A stretch of 13,015 bases of DNA from Pseudomonadota bacterium (GTDB lineage: Bacteria; Desulfobacterota; Desulfovibrionia; Desulfovibrionales; Desulfovibrionaceae). The notes beneath the pieces are model-generated. The model worked only from the letters and a program-made list of their open reading frames with translations, searched no databases and was not told the DNA's origin. The position numbers were made by a program, and so were the translations under genes. The stretch covers positions 1-13,015 of the forward strand of contig JAFABC010000289.1 in the NCBI GenBank assembly GCA_023426275.1. Reading direction: 5' to 3'. Below, in pieces: positions 6,647 through 13,015 of the stretch (its first letter is position 1; the number at the start of each line of letters is the position of its first letter).

Positions 6647-8473
6647 ATGCGTAGGATCGTCCGCTGCATTTTCCTCGCCGTCCTGGCCACCGGCCTGGGC
6701 TGGCCGGCCGCGCTGCCGGCGGCGCAACGGGTCAAGGCCGTCGCCGCGTCGGCGGGAGTGGCCTACGTGGTCCGCTACCAGGGCGATATCGCGCCGGACA
6801 CCCTGGAGCTGCTCAAACGCGTGTCCAAGGCCGAGAGCCTGATCGAAAGCCCCCCGGACTCCATTCTCCTGCTGGAACGCCGGGCCGCCGAGGACAAGAC
6901 GTCCTTTACCAAGGTCTTCCAGTCCGACGGCTACTTCGCCGCCACCATCACTGTTTCCGTCAACCAGGACGCCACGCCGGCCGTGGTCACCTACGCCATC
7001 GATCCCGGTCCCCGCTTCGAGCTGCGCCGGGCCGTGCTCCAGGCGCCGGCCGACGCGCCCGTGCCCGACGGCGTGCTGCCCAGCCTGGCCGACATCGGGC
7101 TGACCGTGCCCGCGCCCTTTGCGGCCAAGGCCGTGGTGGACGCCGAGAAAAAGATCGCCCCCCTGCTGCACCGCCAGGGACGCCCCTACGCCAAGGTGGC
7201 CGAGCGCCACGTCACCGCCGATTTCGCCAGCCACGACGTGTCCGTGGTCTGGGAAGTGGACGCCGGTCCCCGGGCCGGATTCGGACCGGTGCGCTTTTCG
7301 GGCCTCAAGACGGTCAAGGAAAGCTATCTGCTCGGGCTGGTGCCCTGGACCAAGGGCCAGACCTACGATTCCGAACTGGTGACGCGCTACCGCAAAAAGC
7401 TTGTCTCCCTGGACCTGTTCGCCATGGTCGAGGCCGACCCCGCGCCCAAGCCCGACGCCGACGGCGACGTGCCCGTCGTCGTCACGGTGACCGAACGCAA
7501 GCACCGCACGATCAAGGGCGGCATCAACTACAAGACCGACGAGGGGCCGGGCGCGAATCTCAGCTGGGAGCACCGCAACCTGTTCGGCGGCGGGGAAAAG
7601 CTCGCCGTGTCCGCCGCCGCCTCCTCCATCGAGCAGGTGGGAGAGGCGTCGTTCGAAAAGCCCGACTTCATCACCCCCAAGGACCTGTTCAAGGCCAACG
7701 CCAAGGTCGCCGACGAGGACAAAAAGGCCTACAAGGGCCAAAGCGCCCAGATCAAGGGCTCGGTGCGCCGCCAGTTCACCGACCGGTTTTCCGCCGCCGC
7801 CGGCCTGGGCTACCGGGCCTCGCGCATCGAGGAAGACGAGTCGCGGCCCTGGGAAAACGACACCCGCTACGGCTTTCTCTTCGTGCCCTTCGAGGCCAAC
7901 TACGACAGCCGCAGCGACGTGCTCGACCCGCAAAAAGGCGTGCTCGCCAGTCTGGCCCTGGCCCCGTACATGGGCATGGCCAGCAACAGCCCGGACTTTT
8001 TGCGGCCGGAATTTTCCGTGGCCAACTACTTCAAGCTGGCCGACAAGCCGGGCGTGGTGCTGGCCACCCGGGTCATCGGCGGGGCCAACATCGGGGCCGA
8101 ACGCAACGACGTGTCCCCGGATTTGCGCTTCTACGCCGGCGGCTCGGGCTCCATCCGGGGCTATCCCTATCAGACCGTGGGACCGCTGCGCGGCAAGACG
8201 CCCGTGGGCGGCGGCTCGGTCCTGACGTTTTCGGCGGAGCTGCGGCTGCGCCTGACGGAACTGATCGGCGTCGTGCCGTTCCTCGACGGCGGATCGGCTT
8301 TTGAAAACGCCCTGCCGCCCTACAACCAGCCGTTGCTGCTCGGCGCGGGCCTGGGCCTGCGCGTCTATACGCCCGTCGGCCCGGTGCGTCTGGACGTGGC
8401 CACTCCCGTGACCCGACGCAAGGACATCGACGACATTGCCCAATTCTACTTCAGCATCGGACAGTCCTTCTAA
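6647..8473 (+). CDS. tamA: TamA, Omp85-family outer-membrane translocation/assembly protein
   Basis: The protein has 608 residues, close to E. coli TamA (about 577). TamA is an outer-membrane barrel that works with inner-membrane TamB in envelope assembly, in autotransporter or outer-membrane-protein insertion and phospholipid movement. A Sec signal peptide (MRRIVRCIFLAVLATGLG...) ends near LPAA, about residue 26. Three POTRA-like domains follow (about 37-118, 122-207, 209-284), then a barrel (about 285-608). The barrel contains GGSGSIRGYPYQ (498-509), the lid-loop (V/I)RG(F/Y) motif of Omp85 proteins, the GVVPFLDGGSAF strand (541-552), and a terminal strand ending in Phe (YFSIGQSF), the usual outer-membrane signature. 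ATG 6647 has only a weak AGG upstream but is the start that gives a proper signal peptide. tamB follows with overlapping codons, so the pair is an operon. Confidence 0.92.
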   Translation: MRRIVRCIFLAVLATGLGWPAALPAAQRVKAVAASAGVAYVVRYQGDIAPDTLELLKRVSKAESLIESPPDSILLLERRAAEDKTSFTKVFQSDGYFAATITVSVNQDATPAVVTYAIDPGPRFELRRAVLQAPADAPVPDGVLPSLADIGLTVPAPFAAKAVVDAEKKIAPLLHRQGRPYAKVAERHVTADFASHDVSVVWEVDAGPRAGFGPVRFSGLKTVKESYLLGLVPWTKGQTYDSELVTRYRKKLVSLDLFAMVEADPAPKPDADGDVPVVVTVTERKHRTIKGGINYKTDEGPGANLSWEHRNLFGGGEKLAVSAAASSIEQVGEASFEKPDFITPKDLFKANAKVADEDKKAYKGQSAQIKGSVRRQFTDRFSAAAGLGYRASRIEEDESRPWENDTRYGFLFVPFEANYDSRSDVLDPQKGVLASLALAPYMGMASNSPDFLRPEFSVANYFKLADKPGVVLATRVIGGANIGAERNDVSPDLRFYAGGSGSIRGYPYQTVGPLRGKTPVGGGSVLTFSAELRLRLTELIGVVPFLDGGSAFENALPPYNQPLLLGAGLGLRVYTPVGPVRLDVATPVTRRKDIDDIAQFYFSIGQSF

Positions 8474-11400
8474 GCGGCCCGAACGGCCGCAACGTCCCGC
8501 CCCCCGTCCCCGTCGGCGCGTGCTGCGCTGGGCGGCCTTCACGCTGGGGGGGCTTTTCGCCTTGCTGCTTGTGCTGTGGGGGTTCCTGCTGACTCCCGTG
8601 GGCCTGCGGCTGGCGGCCCAGGTGGCCGAGAACGCCGCCGCCACCCCGGACATGTCCTTTCGCATCGTGGGCCTTTCGGGCGTACTGCCCTTTTCCCTGC
8701 GGCTGGACAGCTTCGCCCTGTCCGACAAAAAGGGGCCGTGGCTGCTGGTCAGCGACGCGCGCGTTTCCTGGTCGCCCCTGGCGCTTCTGCGCGGGCGCGT
8801 GCTCATCCGCGAGGTCTCGGCCGACGTGGTGCGCGTCATGCGCGCGCCCCAGACCCCGCCCCCGCCCAAGGAGCCCGAGCCGCTCACCTGGCCGCCGCAG
8901 TTCCCGAGCCTGCCGGCCATCCTGGTGGACAAGCTGGCCGTCAACCGCATCATTTTGGACAAGCCGCTGGCCGGCCAGGACGCCGTCATCACCCTGTCCG
9001 GCCGGCTGGCCGAATCCGGACGCGGGGCCGTGGGCCTGTCCCTGGCCGCCACCCGTCTGGACGGGGACAAGCCGCTGGCCCTGCGGGTGGCCGGCGCGCT
9101 CAACTACACTGCCTGGAAACTGGCCATCCAGGCCAGCCTGGACGACGCGCCCGGCGGGCTGCTCGCCGCGGCCATGGCCGGTCCGGACGGCGGCCCCCTG
9201 GCCGTGTCCCTGTCCGGCGACGGCCCCCTGACCGGCTGGAAGGGCCGGCTGACGGGCAGCCTCGACCACAAGGAATTCCTGGCCGCCGATCTCGGGCTGG
9301 CCGTGCCCCTGGAAAAAGACGCCATGGCCGCCTTTTCCCTGGACGCCGCCCTGACCCCGCCGGCGGGAATCCTGCCCGCCGACGCCGCCCGGCTCGTGGG
9401 CGGGCGGCCCACCTGCCGGCTGGCCGGCCGGTTCGGCATCGTGTCCGGCGAATTCTTCCTGGACAAGGCCGACGTGGCCGCCAATGCCGGCACGCTGGCC
9501 GCCACGGCCCATCTGCCCGCCGACAAGGGGCCGCTGGCCGCCACGGTGACCGTGACCCTGCCCGACGCCGCCAAACTGGACCCGTCCCTGGCCGGCACGG
9601 CCACGGTCGAGGCCACGGCCTCCGGTCCCATGGCCCGGCCCGAGCTGGACGCCCGCATCACGGCCGCGGGCTTCGCCGCCGGCGGCGTCAATCTGCGCCA
9701 GACCGCCATCACGGCCAGGGCCGTCCTGGCCGGCGACCTCGACGGCCCCTTTCCCGGGGCGACCGTCCATATTTCCGGCAATCTCGACGGCCTGTCCGGC
9801 CCCGAGGGGACCACGCTGCTTGGCGACGCCCTGACCCTGTCCCTGGACGCCAGCGTGGACAAAAACGGCGTCATCCTGGCCCGAACCGGCGGCCTGACCG
9901 GCAAGGGCGGCGGCCTGACCCTGACCGGCATCCGGGTGGACAATGGCAAAATTTCCGGTGACGCCGCCCTGCGCGTGGCCGACGTGGCCGGCGCGGCCGC
10001 CCTGGGCGGCCTGCACCTGACCGGCGGCCTGGAAGCCAGGGCCGCCCTGGCCGCCGACGCCGCCGGCGCGGGCAAGGCCACGGTCGACCTGCGCCTCGCC
10101 GGATTCGGCGCGCAAAAAACAGCCGCGCGCGACACCGCCAGCGAAGCCCTGGCCGCCCTGCTCGGGGGCGCGCCCAAAATCGCGCTCAAGGCCGACTTTT
10201 CGCCCAAAGGCGCGACGCTGCGCGACCTGACCCTGGACGGAAAAGCCCTTACCCTGGCCGCCTCGGGCGCGCTCGACACCGCCGCCGGCTCCCTGTCCGG
10301 CAAGACGAAGCTGCGCATCCCGGATCTGGCCGTGCTGGAACCGGCCCTTGGCCAGAAAAGCGCCGGCGCCGTGGTCCTGGATGTCGATCTTTCGGGCAAG
10401 ACGGTCTCGCCCAAGGTCAAGGCCAACATCACGGCCGACAAGCTGGTGCTCGGCCAGCTGGCCCTGGCCGGCCTGGCCCTGGACGCCACGGCCGACGATC
10501 TGGCCAAGGCCCCGGCCGGCACCGTGGCCCTGACCGCCCGGCGCGAAGGGGAGACGGCCAGGCTGGAAACCGGCTTCGCCCTGGCCGGCAACCGCCTGAG
10601 CATCAAAAACCTGCGCATAAACGCCCCGCAGGCCGCCTTTTCGGGCGAGGCCACGGTGGATCTGCCCACCAGCCGCGTCACCGGCACGCTTTCCGGCAAT
10701 GCCGCCGATCTGGCCGGCCTGGGCCGGTTCGTGGGCCAGCCCCTTGGCGGCGGCCTGCGCCTGTCCGTCACGGCCAAGGACGCGCGCGGCGCCCAGGGCG
10801 TGACCTGCGACCTGTCCGGCACCAACCTGCGCCTGCCGGGCGTGACCGCCGACCGGTTGAACGTGACCGCCCGGCTGGCCGACGCCTCGGCCGCGCCCAA
10901 GGGGCAGGCCACCGTGACCGGCTCGGGCATCGTGGCCGGCGACACGACCCTGACCGAACTGTCCGTGGCCGCCACGGGCGACGGCAAGACCCTCGGCGCG
11001 ACCGTGACCGCCAAGGGCACGGCCCCGGGCGACAAACCGCTTTCCGTCTCGGCCAAGGCCGCCCTGGCCACCACCGCCAAGGGCCGGCGCGTGACCCTGT
11101 CGGCGCTTTCCGGCGACTTCGACAAACGCCGTTTCACCCTGACCAGACCCACGGTGCTCGACCTGGAAGGCGGGAGCACCCGGCTGGACGATCTGGCCCT
11201 GACCTTCGACAAGGCGCAGATCGCGGCCACGGCCAGCCTGACTCCGCGCGGCGTGGCCGCCAAGGCCAGCATCACGGGCGTGCCCCTGCACCTGCTGGCC
11301 GCGTTCGGCGTCACCGGCGTGGGCGGCACCGCCTCGCTGACGGCCACCCTGTCCGGTTCGGCCGCGCGCCCGGACCTCAAGGCCGAAGCCTCGGTGAAGG

Positions 11401-12893
11401 GACTCACCCTGGCGGCGGAAAAAAGCAAAGGCCTTCCCACCTTGTCCGTGGAAACCCAGGTGGCCGTCTCCGGCGGCAAGGCCTCCGTGACCACCACCGT
11501 CTCCCCCACGGGCAAGAAAAAGGCCATCACCGTGGAAGCGGCCGTTCCCGTGCGCTTCGCCCTGGAACCGTTCGCCTTTGACGTGGCCCAGACGGCTCCC
11601 CTGTCCGGCCGGGTGGAGGCCGACTCCGACCTCAGCCAGATGGCCGCCCTGCTCGCCCAGGCCAATACCCGCATCACGGGCCGGCTGACGGCCGACATGG
11701 CCCTGGGCGGCACCCTGGCCGCGCCGACGGTCACGGGCGATCTGGCCCTGGCCGCGAAAAGCGTGGAAAACGCCGACGCCGGCCTCGTGCTGCGCGACAT
11801 GACCCTGCAGGCCCGGGCCGCGAACGGCGTCCTGGCCATCACCAAGGCCGAGGGCCGCGACAACCACGGCGGCAGCTTCACCCTGTCCGGCAACGTGGGC
11901 ATGGCCGATCTGGTCAACGGTCCGGTCAATCTGGCCCTCAAGCTCGTCCACCTGCGCGTGGCCGGCCTCGATCTGGCCACGGTCACGGCCGACGGCAAGA
12001 TCGACGTGTCCGGCACCATGTCGCAAATGCGCGCCAGCGGCGACATCGAACTCGGCCCGGCGGAAATCAACCTGCCGACCTCCATGCCGCCCGATGTCAC
12101 GGTCATTCCCGTCACCCTGGTCAACGACCCCAACGCGCCAAAAAAGCCGACGAAAAAAGCGCCGCCGGAGGCCGCCCGACACATCGACCTCAACCTGACC
12201 GTCAGCCTGGGACAGGCGGTCTATGTGCGCGGACCGGGCCTGGAATCGCGCTGGGGCGGCAAGATCACGATCACGGGCACGGCGGCCACGCCGCGCATCG
12301 TGGGCAAGTATTACGTGGAAGAGGGCCGGGTGGAGCTTTTCGGCAGCAACCTCGCCATCAGCAAGGGCGACGTGGTCTTTCACGGCGGCTGGCCGCCGTC
12401 CCCGGTGCTGGACATCCTGGCCGAGAACAGCTCCAACGACGTCAGCGCCGGCGTGTCCATCACCGGCGACGCCACGAACCCGACCATCAAGCTCGTGTCC
12501 ACGCCGCCCATGGCCCACAACGAAATCCTCTCGCGCATCCTGTTCGGCCAAAGCGCCGCCGAACTGTCGCCGCTCCAGGCGGCCCAGCTGGCCCAGGCCG
12601 CGGCCTCGCTCTACGCCGGCGGCTCGCCGACCAGCATCCTGGCCCGCACCCGGCGCATCCTTGGCCTCGACCAGCTCAGTCTGGTCTCGGGCAAGGAAGG
12701 CATCTCCTCGTCCGTGCTCAAGGCCGGCAAGGAGATCGTCAAGGGCGTGACCGTCGGCGTCGAACAGGGCATGGGCGCCCAGACCGGCGCCGTGTCCGTG
12801 GAGGTGCAGGTCACCCCCAACATCACCATCGACAGCCGGGTGGGCGCGGACAACAAGCAGGGCGTCGGCGTCAACTGGAAGTGGGATTATTAG
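8436..12893 (+). CDS. tamB: TamB, inner-membrane-anchored translocation/assembly partner of TamA
   Basis: The predicted protein has 1485 residues, longer than E. coli TamB (about 1259). Residues 1-29 are Pro/Arg-rich and basic; 30-52 form a single membrane anchor. After it come an AsmA-like segment (SGVLPFSLRLDSFALSDKKG, about 81-100) and a Pro-rich linker (about 138-158). About 1000 residues of Ala/Gly/Thr-rich alternating beta strands follow, as expected for the hydrophobic-groove fold of the TamB/AsmA class. The C-terminal TamB domain (about 1150-1485) contains VYVRGPGLESRWGG, a GKYYVEEGRVELFGSNL strand pair, SRILFG and a final Trp-Lys-Trp-Asp-Tyr end. The protein bridges the periplasm to TamA. 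The start is taken as TTG 8436, inside tamA, because AAGGA lies at 8420-8424 and it supplies a basic N-terminus before the anchor. A GTG at 8520 is the alternative and would begin within the anchor. A Lys/Pro-rich insert lies near residues 1229-1247. Confidence 0.9.
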   Translation: MPNSTSASDSPSKRPERPQRPAPRPRRRVLRWAAFTLGGLFALLLVLWGFLLTPVGLRLAAQVAENAAATPDMSFRIVGLSGVLPFSLRLDSFALSDKKGPWLLVSDARVSWSPLALLRGRVLIREVSADVVRVMRAPQTPPPPKEPEPLTWPPQFPSLPAILVDKLAVNRIILDKPLAGQDAVITLSGRLAESGRGAVGLSLAATRLDGDKPLALRVAGALNYTAWKLAIQASLDDAPGGLLAAAMAGPDGGPLAVSLSGDGPLTGWKGRLTGSLDHKEFLAADLGLAVPLEKDAMAAFSLDAALTPPAGILPADAARLVGGRPTCRLAGRFGIVSGEFFLDKADVAANAGTLAATAHLPADKGPLAATVTVTLPDAAKLDPSLAGTATVEATASGPMARPELDARITAAGFAAGGVNLRQTAITARAVLAGDLDGPFPGATVHISGNLDGLSGPEGTTLLGDALTLSLDASVDKNGVILARTGGLTGKGGGLTLTGIRVDNGKISGDAALRVADVAGAAALGGLHLTGGLEARAALAADAAGAGKATVDLRLAGFGAQKTAARDTASEALAALLGGAPKIALKADFSPKGATLRDLTLDGKALTLAASGALDTAAGSLSGKTKLRIPDLAVLEPALGQKSAGAVVLDVDLSGKTVSPKVKANITADKLVLGQLALAGLALDATADDLAKAPAGTVALTARREGETARLETGFALAGNRLSIKNLRINAPQAAFSGEATVDLPTSRVTGTLSGNAADLAGLGRFVGQPLGGGLRLSVTAKDARGAQGVTCDLSGTNLRLPGVTADRLNVTARLADASAAPKGQATVTGSGIVAGDTTLTELSVAATGDGKTLGATVTAKGTAPGDKPLSVSAKAALATTAKGRRVTLSALSGDFDKRRFTLTRPTVLDLEGGSTRLDDLALTFDKAQIAATASLTPRGVAAKASITGVPLHLLAAFGVTGVGGTASLTATLSGSAARPDLKAEASVKGLTLAAEKSKGLPTLSVETQVAVSGGKASVTTTVSPTGKKKAITVEAAVPVRFALEPFAFDVAQTAPLSGRVEADSDLSQMAALLAQANTRITGRLTADMALGGTLAAPTVTGDLALAAKSVENADAGLVLRDMTLQARAANGVLAITKAEGRDNHGGSFTLSGNVGMADLVNGPVNLALKLVHLRVAGLDLATVTADGKIDVSGTMSQMRASGDIELGPAEINLPTSMPPDVTVIPVTLVNDPNAPKKPTKKAPPEAARHIDLNLTVSLGQAVYVRGPGLESRWGGKITITGTAATPRIVGKYYVEEGRVELFGSNLAISKGDVVFHGGWPPSPVLDILAENSSNDVSAGVSITGDATNPTIKLVSTPPMAHNEILSRILFGQSAAELSPLQAAQLAQAAASLYAGGSPTSILARTRRILGLDQLSLVSGKEGISSSVLKAGKEIVKGVTVGVEQGMGAQTGAVSVEVQVTPNITIDSRVGADNKQGVGVNWKWDY

Positions 12894-13015
12894 CGGGAGA
12901 GAGAAGAGAGAAGATGCCTCCGGCGGCCGGGAGGGGGTCACCCCCTCCCGGACCCTCCCGAAAGGGGGCGGCGGCCGGACGGTTGGTTGGTCGGGTGGGG
13001 CCTCGAATGTTTGGC
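12894..13015. other. Intergenic region after tamB
   Basis: These 122 bases follow the tamB stop. They begin with a purine-rich stretch, contain the palindromic hairpin listed separately and end in G-rich DNA. I see no gene start. Confidence 0.5.
12927..12951. repeat. Perfect palindromic hairpin, REP-like or terminator-like
   Basis: CCGGGAGGGGG (12927-12937) and CCCCCTCCCGG (12941-12951) are exact reverse complements separated by TCA. CCTCCGGCGG (12918-12926 region) precedes it, and a second, weaker G/C-run pair follows (CCCT 12953-12956 with AGGG 12963-12966). It begins 33 bases after the tamB stop. No T-run follows, so a classical intrinsic terminator is not supported. A dispersed palindromic repeat or an attenuating stem at the operon end fits better, by inference. 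Confidence 0.6.

Noticed and set aside
6612..6842. ATG at 6612 with a strong GGGAGGGG ribosome binding site
   Set aside because: It opens a frame different from tamA and runs into the tamA signal-peptide region as a shadow with no recognisable protein.
6401..9103. A 900-codon minus-strand frame over tamA and the start of tamB
   Set aside because: Low-complexity translation without domains, antisense to the well-supported tamA.
8451..12941. A very long open frame antisense to tamB (1496 codons) and another at 9104-12193
   Set aside because: Their translations are dominated by Gly/Gln/Arg/His or Arg/Ser/Ala, as expected from the complement of GC-rich codons; tamB in the sense frame has clear family motifs.

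Overview
The window is GC-rich and densely coded. It most resembles a genome of the Desulfovibrionaceae (Desulfovibrio or Solidesulfovibrio type sulfate reducers). This rests on composition, on the style of the histidine kinase and TamA/TamB proteins, and on the start of what looks like an aldehyde:ferredoxin oxidoreductase family gene at the left edge. No rRNA or other marker fixes the taxon, so it is an inference. I see no tRNA, rRNA, CRISPR array, insertion sequence or prophage gene.

Layout. (1) Positions 1-299, minus strand: N-terminal part of a gene that runs off the left edge, with an aldehyde:ferredoxin oxidoreductase-like N-terminus. (2) Positions 300-433: divergent intergenic region with a near-consensus flagellar sigma-28 (FliA) promoter facing right. 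(3) Positions 434-1252, plus strand: a 272-residue protein of unknown family built from about four degenerate helical repeats, placed directly behind that promoter. (4) Positions 1240-3521, minus strand: two translationally coupled signalling genes, a receiver/HD-GYP cyclic-di-GMP phosphodiesterase followed by a receiver/histidine kinase, behind a good sigma-70-type promoter. The kinase gene overlaps the end of the sigma-28 gene tail to tail. (5) Positions 3692-6385, plus strand: an 897-residue P2-type cation-transporting P-type ATPase. (6) Positions 6386-6646: a hairpin-rich spacer with no convincing gene. (7) Positions 6647-12893, plus strand: overlapping tamA and tamB, an Omp85-family outer-membrane protein and its very long inner-membrane-anchored partner. 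(8) Positions 12894-13015: intergenic DNA with a perfect palindromic hairpin.

How the genes may work together. The TamA/TamB pair spans the envelope. The ATPase moves cations across the inner membrane. The two-gene signalling operon probably lowers cyclic-di-GMP in response to phosphorylation. Because cyclic-di-GMP commonly controls the switch between swimming and attachment, it is notable that the neighbouring convergent gene carries a sigma-28 promoter. The most promising candidate for undescribed biology is that sigma-28-linked repeat protein. The next most notable point is the ATPase, which lacks one conserved Ca2+-ligand position in membrane helix M6.
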